From: Rhodalgimonas zhirmunskyi
GTDB taxonomy: Bacteria; Pseudomonadota; Alphaproteobacteria; Rhodobacterales; Rhodobacteraceae
Assembly: GCA_030848925.1 (NCBI GenBank)
Contig: JANFFA010000004.1
Span: 124,001 to 188,000, forward strand
Reading direction: 5' to 3'
DNA: 64,000 nucleotides
Made by a program: the position numbers and the translations under genes. The notes beneath the pieces were generated by a model that saw only the letters and a program-made list of their open reading frames with translations, was not told where the DNA came from and ran no database searches. Positions 44,426 through 53,516 of the stretch are shown piece after piece; the stretch's first letter is position 1, and each line of letters opens with the position of its first letter.

Positions 44426-44455
44426 TTGCGCAGTTTTCTGTCTCTCGTTGATAAT
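44426..44455 (+). promoter_or_regulatory. Candidate promoter of the Liv-type operon
   Basis: TTGCGC (44426-44431), 18 bases and GATAAT (44450-44455) lie 78 bases before the start codon. The -10 is good, the -35 moderate. Confidence 0.4.
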
Positions 44456-44532
44456 GTCTTTGCACTTTTGTGCTCGCGGGGGGAATGCAAGAGGAGGCTC
44501 TTCCCGCAGATCCATAAAATGGGAGGAACTCC

Positions 44533-45876
44533 ATGACCAAATCTTCGTTCACGCGTCGCGGTCTGCTCAAAACCGGCGCAATCGCCGGCGCCGGGCTGGC
44601 TTTGCCGACGATTTTTACCAGCCGGGCCAACGCCTACATGAACGAGCCCAAGGGCGGCACCGTCACGCTGGGCTTCAACGTGCCGCAAACTGGCCCCTAC
44701 GCCGACGAAGGCGCTGACGAGCTCAAGGCATTCCAGCTGGCCGTCAAGCACCTCAACGGCGAAGGCGACGGCGGCATGCTGAACACCTTCTCGTCCAAGG
44801 CCCTCACCGGCAACGGCGTTCTGGGCAAGAAGGTCGCCTACGTCACCGGCGACACCCAGACCAAGTCGGACGCCGCGCGCGCCTCGGCCAAGTCGATGAT
44901 CGAAAAAGACGGCGCCGTGATGATTTCGGGCGGCTCGTCCTCGGGCGTGGCCGTGGCCGTTCAGGGCCTCTGTCAGGAAGCGGGCGTGATCTTCATGGCC
45001 GGCCTCACCCACTCGAACGACACCACCGGCAAAGACAAGAAAGCCAACGGTTTCCGTCACTTCTTCGATGCCTACATGTCGGCCGCCGCGCTGGCGCCGG
45101 TGCTGTCGAACCAGTATGGCAAGGACCGCAAGTTCTACATGCTGACCGCCGACTACACCTGGGGCTGGACCCAGGCCGCGTCGATGAAGGAATTCATGGA
45201 AGGCGAAGGCTGGAACATGGTTGCGGACGTGAAAACGCCGCTCGCCTCGACCGACTTCTCGTCCTATCTCACGCCGGTCCTGAACTCGGGCGCCGATGTG
45301 CTGATCCTGAACCACTACGGCGGGAACATGGTCAACTCGCTGACGCAGGCCGTGCAGTTCGGCATGCGTGACAAGCAGGTCAACGGCAAACAGTTCGAAG
45401 TCGTCGTGCCGCTCATCTCCGAGCTGATGGCAAAAGGCGCGGGCAAGAACATCGAGGGCATCCTCGGCTCGTCCAACTGGAACTGGAAGCTGCAGGACGA
45501 GGGCACCAAGGCCTTCGTGAAATCCTACGGCACCGAATACGGCGTTCCGCCGTCCCAGGCGGCCCAGACCTGCTACGTTCAGACCCTGCTTTACGCAGAC
45601 GCCTGTGAGCGCGCCGGCTCGTTCGATCCCTGCGCCGTGGTTCCGGCCCTCGAAGGCTATGAATTCGACGGTCTCGGCAACGGCAAGACGCTGTATCGCG
45701 CCGACGATCACCAGTGCTTCAAGGACGTGCTGGTCGTTCAGGGCAACGACAAGGCCCAGAACGAGTACGATCTTCTCAACGTGTTCGAGACGACCCCGGT
45801 CGAAAAGGTCATGTACGAGCCTGACAACCCCTTCTTCGCCGGTGGCGATCTGGGGCAGTGCAACTCGGGCGCCTGA
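44533..45876 (+). CDS. Liv-type ABC transporter substrate-binding protein (Tat-exported)
   Basis: A 447-residue periplasmic binding protein of the HAAT (branched-chain amino acid-type) family. The N-terminus FTRRGLLKTGAIAGAGLALPTIFTSRANA is a twin-arginine signal. The mature part has VTLGFNVPQTGPYADEG, ISGGSSSGVAVAVQ, FFMAGLTHSND and a C-terminal domain with two Cys pairs. It is larger than LivK (about 370). It leads a livHMGF-acs run. HAAT binding proteins also take aromatic acids, urea and other carboxylates, so the ligand is open. Context suggests a substrate that Acs can activate. Confidence 0.93.
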   Translation: MTKSSFTRRGLLKTGAIAGAGLALPTIFTSRANAYMNEPKGGTVTLGFNVPQTGPYADEGADELKAFQLAVKHLNGEGDGGMLNTFSSKALTGNGVLGKKVAYVTGDTQTKSDAARASAKSMIEKDGAVMISGGSSSGVAVAVQGLCQEAGVIFMAGLTHSNDTTGKDKKANGFRHFFDAYMSAAALAPVLSNQYGKDRKFYMLTADYTWGWTQAASMKEFMEGEGWNMVADVKTPLASTDFSSYLTPVLNSGADVLILNHYGGNMVNSLTQAVQFGMRDKQVNGKQFEVVVPLISELMAKGAGKNIEGILGSSNWNWKLQDEGTKAFVKSYGTEYGVPPSQAAQTCYVQTLLYADACERAGSFDPCAVVPALEGYEFDGLGNGKTLYRADDHQCFKDVLVVQGNDKAQNEYDLLNVFETTPVEKVMYEPDNPFFAGGDLGQCNSGA

Positions 45877-45898
45877 GGCACCTGAGCGGCTGACATCC

Positions 45899-45935
45899 GG
45901 CCGCGCGGGGGGCGACAAGCCTACTCCGCGCGGCC
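45899..45935 (+). other. Intercistronic stem-loop after the binding-protein gene
   Basis: Perfect 10-bp arms GGCCGCGCGG (45899-45908) and CCGCGCGGCC (45926-45935) lie 22 bases past the stop, with no T tract. Such hairpins commonly protect the 3' end of binding-protein mRNA and so raise its level over the permeases. Confidence 0.8.
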
Positions 45936-46016
45936 ACACCATCCTTACCGGACAATAAGGCCCGCGCCACGCGCCCGGGCCCACAAGAGAAACTTCCGGA
46001 ACAATCGGGGGCACCG

Positions 46017-47048
46017 ATGGACGCGATCTTCCTTCAAACACTCAACGGGCTCGACAAGGGCTCGGCCTATGCGCTCATCGCGCTGGGCCTGACGCTGATT
46101 TTCGGCACGCTCGGCGTGGTGAACTTCGCACATGGCGCACTGTTCATGATCGGCGCGTTCTGCGCCGTCACCATGCAACGCCTGCTCAACCTGTCCTTCG
46201 TCACCATCGACGAAACGCAGAAAGACTTCCTCGGCAATCCGCTGAAGGTCGAAACCCCCTACGTGGAAAGCTGGTTCGGCCCAGACATGGGGGCCGCGAT
46301 CATCAACTGGTCGGTGCCGCTGGCGATCTTCCTCGCCATCCCGGTCATGCTGATCGTCGGTTTCGTCATGGAACGCGGGCTGATCAAGCATTTCTACAAA
46401 CGCCCCCACGCCGACCAGATCCTCGTGACCTTCGGTCTCGCCATCGTGCTTCAGGAACTGGTCAAGGCCAACTACGGCGCCAACCCGATCCCGACCCCCG
46501 CCCCCGCGGCGTTCAGCGGCTCGATCGACATCGGCGCGGCGCTGGGCTTCGATCCCAACGTGATCATCTACCCCGCATGGCGGATGGCTTACTTCGTGTT
46601 CTCGATCATCATCATCGGCGCGGTGTTCAGCTTCCTGCAATTCACCACCTTCGGGATGGTCGTGCGCGCCGGCATGTCGGACCGTGAAACCGTTGGCCTT
46701 CTGGGCATCAACATCAACCGCCGCTTCACCATCATGTTCGCGATCGCCGCCGTGGTGGCAGGACTGGCCGGGGTGATGTACGCACCAATCAACTCGCCCG
46801 ATTACCACATGGGGATGAACTTCCTCGTGCTAAGCTTCGTGGTGGTGGTCGTCGGCGGCATGGGTTCGCTTCCGGGCGCCGTGCTGGCGGGCTTCCTTCT
46901 GGGGGTTCTCGAAAGCCTCGCCTCGATGAACGAGGTCAAGAACATCCTTCCGGGGATCGACCAGATCATCATCTACCTTGTCGCAATCATCGTCCTGCTG
47001 ACCCGTCCGCGCGGTCTCTTGGGCAAAAAAGGCGTGATGGAGGACTAA
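46017..47048 (+). CDS. livH: Liv-type ABC transporter permease (LivH-like)
   Basis: A 343-residue inner-membrane permease with about eight helices. It starts DAIFLQTLNGLDKGSAYALIALGLTLIFGTLGVVNFAHGALFMIGAF, the strongly conserved LivH N-terminus. The cytoplasmic coupling loop RAGMSDRETVGLLGININ is clear. An insertion at about residues 60-95 makes it longer than E. coli LivH (308). GGGGG precedes the ATG. The next permease begins 3 bases after its stop. Confidence 0.94.
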   Translation: MDAIFLQTLNGLDKGSAYALIALGLTLIFGTLGVVNFAHGALFMIGAFCAVTMQRLLNLSFVTIDETQKDFLGNPLKVETPYVESWFGPDMGAAIINWSVPLAIFLAIPVMLIVGFVMERGLIKHFYKRPHADQILVTFGLAIVLQELVKANYGANPIPTPAPAAFSGSIDIGAALGFDPNVIIYPAWRMAYFVFSIIIIGAVFSFLQFTTFGMVVRAGMSDRETVGLLGININRRFTIMFAIAAVVAGLAGVMYAPINSPDYHMGMNFLVLSFVVVVVGGMGSLPGAVLAGFLLGVLESLASMNEVKNILPGIDQIIIYLVAIIVLLTRPRGLLGKKGVMED

Positions 47049-47051
47049 TCC

Positions 47052-48242
47052 ATGCTGGGTCTCAATAAGAAAGACTTTTCGCTCTTTGTCTTCGTCACGA
47101 TCTTCATGGCGCTGGCACCAATCATCTTCAACCTGTTCCCGACCGACTCGGCGCTGGGCTTCTTCAATGGCGGCTACCCCGACATGATGCAGCGCTTCGC
47201 GATCTTCGCGATCTTCGCCATCGGGTTCAACATCCTGTTCGGCCTGACCGGATACCTCTCCTTTGGGCACGCCGCCTTCCTCGGCGTGGGTTCCTACGCT
47301 GCGGTCTGGATGTTCAAACTGCTGGGCTACAACATCATCCCGGCGATCGTGCTGTCGATCATCGTTTCGGGGCTGTTCTCTGTCCTGATCGGCTGGATCA
47401 GCCTGCGCCGCTCGGGGATCTACTTCTCGATCCTCACGCTGGCCTTCGCCGAGATGTCGTTCCGCCTCGCCTATTCGGTGCTGACGCCGCTCACCAACGG
47501 TGAAACCGGCCTGCAGGTCTATAACGACGACCCGCAGATCATGGCCGGGGCCAACTCGCCCGACGCGCCGCACCTGTTTGGCATCAAGATGAACAGCGCA
47601 TCAACGATCAACGTCGGCCCATGGGACTTCACCTTCCCGGTCGGCTACTATGTCTGTGCGATCCTGATGCTGATCTCGTTCTATCTCTCGATCCGCATCT
47701 TCCGCTCGCCCTTCGGCCTGATGCTGCGCGCGATCAAGTCGAACCAGACGCGGATGGCCTACACCGGTCTCAACCCCCGTCCCTACACGCTCGCCGCTTT
47801 CGTGATCTCGGGCATGTATGCCGGCCTCGCCGGTGGCCTCTTGGCCGCGATGGACCCGCTTGCCGGGGCCGAGCGGATGCAATGGACCGCAAGCGGCGAG
47901 GTGGTCATCATGACCATCCTCGGCGGCGCGGGCACGCTGTTCGGTCCGGTTCTCGGCGCAGGCACGATCAAGTATCTCGAGAACGTCTTCTCGAAGATGA
48001 ACGAAGGCCTGCTGCACAGCTGGTTCTCGTTCCTGCCCGACTGGCTGGAAGCTCCGGTGGTCTGGCTGATCTCAGCCTTCACCGGCGAAGGATGGCACCT
48101 GACTCTGGGTGCGCTCTTCATGGTGGTCATCATCTTCCTGCCCGGTGGTCTTGTCGAAGGCTTCCAGCGGATCTGGAAATCGACCCGCCGCAAAACGTCT
48201 GGCGACGACGACGCCAACGCCAAAGTCACCCCCGCTGAATAA
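47052..48242 (+). CDS. livM: Liv-type ABC transporter permease (LivM-like)
   Basis: A 396-residue permease with about nine helices, partner of Liv[39 protein letters not shown] and the coupling loop [25 protein letters not shown] are diagnostic, as is [25 protein letters not shown]. The C-terminus is a short charged tail ([11 protein letters not shown]). GGAGGA lies before the ATG, and the ATPase gene begins 11 bases after the stop. Confidence 0.94.
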   Translation: MLGLNKKDFSLFVFVTIFMALAPIIFNLFPTDSALGFFNGGYPDMMQRFAIFAIFAIGFNILFGLTGYLSFGHAAFLGVGSYAAVWMFKLLGYNIIPAIVLSIIVSGLFSVLIGWISLRRSGIYFSILTLAFAEMSFRLAYSVLTPLTNGETGLQVYNDDPQIMAGANSPDAPHLFGIKMNSASTINVGPWDFTFPVGYYVCAILMLISFYLSIRIFRSPFGLMLRAIKSNQTRMAYTGLNPRPYTLAAFVISGMYAGLAGGLLAAMDPLAGAERMQWTASGEVVIMTILGGAGTLFGPVLGAGTIKYLENVFSKMNEGLLHSWFSFLPDWLEAPVVWLISAFTGEGWHLTLGALFMVVIIFLPGGLVEGFQRIWKSTRRKTSGDDDANAKVTPAE

Positions 48243-48253
48243 GGAGCGAACTG

Positions 48254-49009
48254 ATGGGAATTCTTGAAGTCAAGAACGTCAACAAGCGCTTCGGCGGACT
48301 GCAAGCCCTTGGCGACGTAAACCTCAGCGTGGCGGAAAACACCTGCCACGCGATCATCGGCCCCAACGGGGCCGGGAAATCCACCCTGCTCAACTGCCTC
48401 GTGGGCAAGCTGATCCCAGATACCGGATCGGTCGTCTTTGACGGCAACTCGGTGCTTGGCCGCACGCCCTTCGAGATCAACCAGATGGGCATTTCCCGCG
48501 TGTTCCAGACCCCCGAGATCTTCACCGATCTCTCGGTGCTGGAAAACATGATGATCCCGATCCTCGCCAAGCGTGACGGCAGCTTCCGCATGCACGCGAT
48601 CGAGAACATGATGAGCGAGAAAGACGTGTTGGATCAGGCCGAGTCGATGTTGGTCGACATGAACATGGCCGACAAGCGCAACATGCACGCGGCGTCGATG
48701 TCGCGCGGTGACAAGCGGCGGCTGGAAATCGGCATGTGCCTTAGCCAGCAACCCCGCCTCTTGCTGCTCGACGAACCGACCGCCGGCATGGCGCGCGCCG
48801 ATACCAACAACACGATCGACCTCTTGAAGCAGATCAAGGACGAGCGCGACATCACCATCGCCATCATCGAACACGACATGCACGTGGTGTTCTCGCTCGC
48901 CGACCGGATCACCGTTCTGGCTCAGGGGTCGCCCCTGGTCGAAGACGATCCGGAAAACATCAAGGGCAACCCCAAGGTGCGCGAAGCGTACTTGGGCGAA
49001 ACCGCGTAA
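48254..49009 (+). CDS. livG: Liv-type ABC transporter ATPase (LivG-like)
   Basis: A 251-residue ATPase: Walker A IIGPNGAGKSTLLN, a Q-loop region with SRVFQTPEIFTDLSVLENMM (LivG hallmark), a signature region AASMSRGDKRRLEIGMCL, Walker B LLLLDEPTAGM and switch His in IAIIEHDMHVVF. The signature motif reads MSRGD where LSGGQ is usual, a substitution often seen in this position in LivG (LSYGx). It pairs with LivF in the membrane complex. Confidence 0.94.
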   Translation: MGILEVKNVNKRFGGLQALGDVNLSVAENTCHAIIGPNGAGKSTLLNCLVGKLIPDTGSVVFDGNSVLGRTPFEINQMGISRVFQTPEIFTDLSVLENMMIPILAKRDGSFRMHAIENMMSEKDVLDQAESMLVDMNMADKRNMHAASMSRGDKRRLEIGMCLSQQPRLLLLDEPTAGMARADTNNTIDLLKQIKDERDITIAIIEHDMHVVFSLADRITVLAQGSPLVEDDPENIKGNPKVREAYLGETA

Positions 49010-49021
49010 GGAGCCAGCCTC

Positions 49022-49777
49022 ATGAACGTCAAACCCGACTTTTCCAAGGGCAAGAACTTCGCCGAAACCGCCCCCGCCTTCCTGTCGATCTGGGAACTGC
49101 AAAGCTACTACGGCGAAAGCTATATCGTGCAGGGCATTTCCTTCAACGTGCACGAGGGCGAAATCCTCGCCCTTCTGGGCCGCAACGGCGCGGGCAAGAC
49201 CACCACGCTGCGCTCCATCGCCCGCATGGACGACCCACAGGTCAACCACGGCGAAATCTGGCTCGACCACCAGCCGCTGCACACCATGTCGTCGTGGCAG
49301 GCGTCGCAGGCCGGCATCGCTCTTGTGCCCGAAGATCGCTGCATCATCCCCGGCCTCACCGTCGAGGAAAACATCGAACTGGCCCAGATCGCGCCGCCCA
49401 TCGGCTGGTCGATCGAGCGTATTTACGAGCTGTTCCCCCGCCTCGGCGAGCGCCGCAAGCAAGAAGGCGTCACCCTTTCGGGTGGCGAACAGCAGATGCT
49501 CGCCATCGGCCGCGCGCTGGCGCGCGACATCAAGGTACTGCTGCTCGATGAGCCTTACGAAGGCCTCGCCCCCGTGATCGTGGACGAGATCGAAAAGACC
49601 CTCCGCATCATCAAGGAACAGGGCATCACCACCGTCATCGTCGAACAGAACGCCGTGCGTGCGCTGGAATTGGCCGATCGGGCGGTGATCCTCGACACCG
49701 GCGGCATCGTTTTCGACGGCGCCGCCTCCGAGGTGCTCGACAATGCCGAGTTGCGCGAAGAATATCTGGCGATCTGA
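49022..49777 (+). CDS. livF: Liv-type ABC transporter ATPase (LivF-like)
   Basis: A 251-residue ATPase: Walker [16 protein letters not shown], the [21 protein letters not shown] block typical of LivF, signature [17 protein letters not shown], Walker [14 protein letters not shown] and switch His replaced by Gln in [12 protein letters not shown], as is normal for LivF. An N-terminal extension of about 25 residues precedes the domain. It is the last transporter gene before acs. Confidence 0.95.
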   Translation: MNVKPDFSKGKNFAETAPAFLSIWELQSYYGESYIVQGISFNVHEGEILALLGRNGAGKTTTLRSIARMDDPQVNHGEIWLDHQPLHTMSSWQASQAGIALVPEDRCIIPGLTVEENIELAQIAPPIGWSIERIYELFPRLGERRKQEGVTLSGGEQQMLAIGRALARDIKVLLLDEPYEGLAPVIVDEIEKTLRIIKEQGITTVIVEQNAVRALELADRAVILDTGGIVFDGAASEVLDNAELREEYLAI

Positions 49778-49806
49778 CCGGATCAGACCCCGGCCAAGAC
49801 CACCAG

Positions 49807-49846
49807 AGGCCCGTCCTCTCTCCTGCTGCTGCTTGTGAGAGGGCGG
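49807..49846 (+). other. Intercistronic hairpin between livF and acs
   Basis: A 12-bp stem with one G-T pair (49807-49818 with 49835-49846) and a 16-base loop, no T run after it. It lies 29 bases after livF and 44 bases before acs. It could attenuate or process the transcript so that acs and transporter levels differ. Confidence 0.7.
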
Positions 49847-49890
49847 GCAACCTGCCAAAATCAGACCACCACCATGAGGAGGGGGAGCAC

Positions 49891-51843
49891 ATGACCGACC
49901 AGACAACCTATCCGCCCAGCGACGATTTCGCCGCAAACGCCCACGTGAACGCGGCCAAGTACGACGAAATGTATGCCGCCTCGATCAACGATCCCGAAGG
50001 CTTCTGGCGTGAGCAGGCCCGCCGGCTTGACTGGATGACCTTCCCCCAGACGATCAAGAACACTTCGTTCAAAAGCGATGATGTCTCGATCAAATGGTAC
50101 GAAGATGGCGTGCTCAATGTCGCCGCCAACTGCGTCGACCGTCACCTCGAAAAGCGCGCCGATCAGACGGCCATCATTTTCGAACCCGACGATCCCGAAA
50201 AGCCCGCCCAGCACATCACCTACAAGGAGCTTTCCGAAAAGGTGAACCGGATGGCCAACGTCCTGCTGTCGCAGGGCGTGATGCGCGGTGATCGCGTGGT
50301 GATCTACCTGCCGATGATCCCCGAAGCGGCCTACGCCATGCTTGCCTGCGCCCGGATCGGCGCGATCCACTCCATCGTTTTCGCAGGCTTCTCGCCCGAC
50401 GCGCTGGCCAACCGGATCAACGATTGCGGCGCCAAGCTGGTCATCACCGCCGACACCGCACCGCGCGGTGGCCGCGTGACCGCGCTGAAATCCAACACCG
50501 ACGCCGCCCTGCTGCACTGTTCCGACAAGGTCCGCTGCCTCGTCGTCAAGCACACCGGCGATCAAACCACCTGGATCCAGGGCCGCGACGTTGACGTGAA
50601 ATACCTGATGGAACACGCCAGCCCCGAATGCCCGGCTCGCCCGATGAACGCCGAAGATCCGCTGTTCATCCTCTACACCTCGGGCTCCACCGGCAAACCC
50701 AAGGGCGTGGTGCATTCCACCGGCGGCTACCTCACCTATGCCTCGCTCACGCACGAAGTGTCCTTCGATTATCACGAGGGCGATGTTTACTGGTGCACGG
50801 CCGATGTCGGCTGGGTCACCGGCCACACCTATATCGTCTACGGCCCGCTCGCGAATGGCGCGACCACGCTGATGTTCGAAGGCGTGCCCACCTACCCCGA
50901 CGCCTCGCGCTTCTGGCAGGTCTGCGAAAAGCACAAGGTCGCCCAGTTCTACACCGCCCCCACCGCCATCCGCGCGCTGATGGGCCAGGGCGAAGATTTC
51001 GTCACCAAGTGCGATCTCTCCTCGCTCAAACTGCTGGGCACCGTGGGTGAGCCGATCAACCCCGAAGCCTGGAACTGGTACAACGACGTCGTCGGCAAGG
51101 GCAAATGCCCGATCGTCGACACATGGTGGCAGACCGAAACCGGCGGCCACATGATGACCCCCCTGCCCGGCGCCCACGCCACCAAACCCGGTGCCGCGAT
51201 GAAGCCCTTCTTCGGCGTGCAGCCCGTCGTGCTCGAACCCACCAGCGGCGAGATCATCGAAGAAACCGCCACCGAAGGCGTGCTCGCGATCAAAGACAGC
51301 TGGCCGGGCCAGATGCGCACCGTCTGGGGCGATCACGAACGCTTCGAGCAGACCTATTTTTCGGATTACAAAGGCTACTACTTCTCGGGCGATGGCTGTC
51401 GGCGCGACGCGGACGGCGATTACTGGATCACCGGGCGCGTCGATGACGTGATCAACGTCTCGGGCCACCGCATGGGCACGGCGGAAGTCGAATCCGCCCT
51501 CGTCGCCCACGCCAAGGTGGCCGAGGCCGCCGTCGTCGGCTACCCGCACGACATCAAGGGTCAGGGCATCTATTGCTACGTCACCCTGATGAACGATGTG
51601 GAACCCTCGGATGAGCTGAAGAAAGAGCTGCGCACATGGGTGCGCACCGAAATCGGCCCGATCGCCAGCCCCGACCTGATCCAATGGGCCCCCGGCCTGC
51701 CGAAAACCCGCTCGGGCAAGATCATGCGCCGCATCCTGCGCAAGATCGCCGAAAACGACTACGGCGCCTTGGGCGACATCTCGACACTGGCCGATCCTTC
51801 GGTGGTCGAAGAGTTGATCGAAAACCGCATGAACAAGGGGTGA
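49891..51843 (+). CDS. acs: Acetyl-CoA synthetase
   Basis: A 650-residue AMP-forming ligase converting acetate, ATP and CoA to acetyl-CoA. Motifs: the P-loop [57 protein letters not shown], the hinge region [44 protein letters not shown], and the acetylation-site Lys610 in [13 protein letters not shown]. Length matches bacterial Acs. GGAGGGGGAG precedes the ATG. It ends the Liv-type operon and has its own terminator. Regulation by the nearby RamB-like and SSF-kinase genes is inferred. Confidence 0.97.
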   Translation: MTDQTTYPPSDDFAANAHVNAAKYDEMYAASINDPEGFWREQARRLDWMTFPQTIKNTSFKSDDVSIKWYEDGVLNVAANCVDRHLEKRADQTAIIFEPDDPEKPAQHITYKELSEKVNRMANVLLSQGVMRGDRVVIYLPMIPEAAYAMLACARIGAIHSIVFAGFSPDALANRINDCGAKLVITADTAPRGGRVTALKSNTDAALLHCSDKVRCLVVKHTGDQTTWIQGRDVDVKYLMEHASPECPARPMNAEDPLFILYTSGSTGKPKGVVHSTGGYLTYASLTHEVSFDYHEGDVYWCTADVGWVTGHTYIVYGPLANGATTLMFEGVPTYPDASRFWQVCEKHKVAQFYTAPTAIRALMGQGEDFVTKCDLSSLKLLGTVGEPINPEAWNWYNDVVGKGKCPIVDTWWQTETGGHMMTPLPGAHATKPGAAMKPFFGVQPVVLEPTSGEIIEETATEGVLAIKDSWPGQMRTVWGDHERFEQTYFSDYKGYYFSGDGCRRDADGDYWITGRVDDVINVSGHRMGTAEVESALVAHAKVAEAAVVGYPHDIKGQGIYCYVTLMNDVEPSDELKKELRTWVRTEIGPIASPDLIQWAPGLPKTRSGKIMRRILRKIAENDYGALGDISTLADPSVVEELIENRMNKG

Positions 51844-51894
51844 TCGGCCTCCAATCGGCCCCGGCTATTTCAACCGGCTTTCACAAAACGACAC

Positions 51895-51930
51895 GGCCCG
51901 CCCGCGTGCAAACGCGAGCGGGCCTTTTTT
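51895..51930 (+). terminator. Rho-independent terminator after acs
   Basis: GGCCCGC (51895-51901) pairs with GCGGGCC (51918-51924), with a further inner CGCG/CGCG pairing, followed by T6 at 51925-51930. It also faces the convergent dioxygenase gene. Confidence 0.9.
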
Positions 51931-51974
51931 ACATTCTACGCGTCTTTTACGCTCAGTTTGAGCCGCGCTCGGCC

Positions 51975-52817
51975 CTAGTCGATATAGGCATCCGCCCTCT
52001 GGCCCGCGCGCTCATGATGGATCGGCAAGGTGCGCCCATAAAGCTGCTCCGTGCGCTCGGGCGCGCCCACCATGTCCGGCTCACCCACATACGAGAAAAT
52101 CGCCACATACCGCGGCCGCGCCCCGACAAGCGGCGCCACCCGATGCAGCGAATACCGCCCCCGGAACAGTTGAAGATCACCGGGCTCAAGATGGAGTGTT
52201 TTCACCCGCTCCGACGTGCCATCAAGAACCCGCGACACCTCTTCAAAATTCTCGTCCCCTCGCCGGATGTGGGGCGCATATTCAAACGCGCCCCCTTCTT
52301 CGGCGTTCTGTATGGCAAGCGTGACGGTGAAATTGTTGGTGTCGAAATGCCACGGAAACCCGTTGCCTTCCTCGGCCACGTTGACGATGACATCGGCCAG
52401 CGGATCGGCATAGCGGTAAAACGCTGTCTCTTGCAGGCACTCCTGAATAAACCCGTCAAACCCGGCGCTGTCATGCACCTGTCGAAGCGGTCCTTCCGGG
52501 GCAAAGTTATCCGCCGCAACAAAGGCATTCGAGCGATCGAAAAACTGACGGCGCGGATCGTTTTCTGGAAGGCTGGGGTCATCTTGCGTGAAATAGGCGT
52601 TTGTGCGGCTAAAGCTCCGATGCCCCTTGTCAGATACGCGATCGGCCTCCTGCGTCAGGGCGGCAATGCCCTCTTCGGTCAGGAAGCTCTTGACCACCGC
52701 GCAGCCATCTCGCGCAAGATCGTCACGAATTCTCTCGATCAATGCGTCGCGCGCGGGTCCGGCGCGGTGAATGGGATATCTCGCGTGATCAATCAAGTCT
52801 GACAGGGGCTGCTGCAT
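51975..52817 (-). CDS. Phytanoyl-CoA dioxygenase (PhyH)-like 2-oxoglutarate/Fe(II) oxygenase
   Basis: A 280-residue protein of the double-stranded beta-helix oxygenase class. FPWHFDTNNFTVTL holds the HxD iron ligands, GGAFEYAPHIR follows, LHLEPGDLQLFRGRYSLHRVAPL carries the distal His, and the Arg in RYVAIFSYVGEPDM would bind 2-oxoglutarate. The substrate is unknown. The ATG at 52817 is chosen because GGAG lies 7 bases upstream; upstream ATGs at 52823 and 52850 are poorly placed. It is convergent with acs. Confidence 0.87.
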   Translation of the reverse strand: MQQPLSDLIDHARYPIHRAGPARDALIERIRDDLARDGCAVVKSFLTEEGIAALTQEADRVSDKGHRSFSRTNAYFTQDDPSLPENDPRRQFFDRSNAFVAADNFAPEGPLRQVHDSAGFDGFIQECLQETAFYRYADPLADVIVNVAEEGNGFPWHFDTNNFTVTLAIQNAEEGGAFEYAPHIRRGDENFEEVSRVLDGTSERVKTLHLEPGDLQLFRGRYSLHRVAPLVGARPRYVAIFSYVGEPDMVGAPERTEQLYGRTLPIHHERAGQRADAYID

Positions 52818-53031
52818 CGTCATTCTCCAAGGTTCTGGCGCCAACGTCACCTCTTAGTCTCGTGCCCGCTGCGCCCCGGGGTCTGGTCTGTTTCCGACCC
52901 ACAGGTGCCGCAATCGGTATGTCCAAGCTCCTCCCCCCCAAACCGCCCTCGGGCCTTTCCGGCTATTTTCCGCCGACCACGCGCGCGCCATGCGCAATCT
53001 CCCGCGTATGTCGGATTTTCGCCTACTCAAC

Positions 53032-53057
53032 GGAACCAAACAGGCGCAGGTTGCGTT
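53032..53057 (+). promoter_or_regulatory. EcfG-like (general stress) promoter upstream of lipoprotein gene
   Basis: GGAAC (53032-53036), 17 bases and CGTT (53054-53057) match the EcfG consensus 50 bases before the lipoprotein start. Small glycine-zipper lipoproteins are frequent stress-regulon members. Confidence 0.5.
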
Positions 53058-53107
53058 CATACTGTGAGTGCCTCAATCAAGCAGGCATCCGAAGACCGGA
53101 GAGATAT

Positions 53108-53386
53108 ATGAAAAAGACCATTCTGATCGCTGCAACCGCGTCCGCCCTCGCGCTGGCTGGCTGCATGGACATGTCCGCCTCTGAACAAAGACAGACCCAA
53201 GGTGCCGTCGTCGGCGGTGCCGTCGGCCTGATCGGCGCAAAAGCGCTCGGTGCCAACACCGAATGGACGGTCGTCAGCACCCTCGCCGGCGCCGCTGCCG
53301 GCGCAATGGTCGCCCAGAACACCCAGACCGGCGAATGTGCCTACGCCAATGGCGATGGCACCTACCGCACGGGTCCCTGTCCCTGA
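53108..53386 (+). CDS. Glycine-zipper lipoprotein
   Basis: A 92-residue lipoprotein. The signal MKKTILIAATASALALAGC ends in the lipobox LALAGC with the lipidated Cys at residue 19. A glycine-zipper helix (GAVVGGAVGLIGAKALG and LAGAAAGAMVAQ) would insert in or associate with a membrane. The C-terminal ECAYANGDGTYRTGPC probably has a disulfide. An upstream long open frame is not supported. The likely role is envelope maintenance. Confidence 0.88.
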   Translation: MKKTILIAATASALALAGCMDMSASEQRQTQGAVVGGAVGLIGAKALGANTEWTVVSTLAGAAAGAMVAQNTQTGECAYANGDGTYRTGPCP

Positions 53387-53460
53387 TCCACTGCCCCTGA
53401 TCGGTTTCGCCCGATCAACATGAGCTGGCGAGCGGCCCGCACGGGCCAGCCGCAAAGCAT

Positions 53461-53490
53461 CCGCCCCGGTTTTCCGGGGCGGTTTCTTTT
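53461..53490 (+). terminator. Rho-independent terminator after lipoprotein gene
   Basis: CCGCCCCGG (53461-53469) pairs perfectly with CCGGGGCGG (53474-53482), followed by TTTCTTTT. It starts 74 bases after the stop codon. Confidence 0.88.
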
Positions 53491-53516
53491 GGCTCACAGC
53501 CCGGAACTGAACCCGC

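Noticed and set aside
44362-46041. 559-residue minus-strand open frame opposite the binding-protein gene
   Set aside because: It covers the promoter, the Tat signal and the whole binding-protein gene in antisense.
47783-49936. 717-residue minus-strand open frame opposite livM, livG and livF
   Set aside because: It spans three well-recognised genes in antisense and has no domain; it is a GC-bias shadow.
49861-51684. 607-residue minus-strand open frame opposite acs
   Set aside because: Antisense shadow of a canonical acetyl-CoA synthetase gene.
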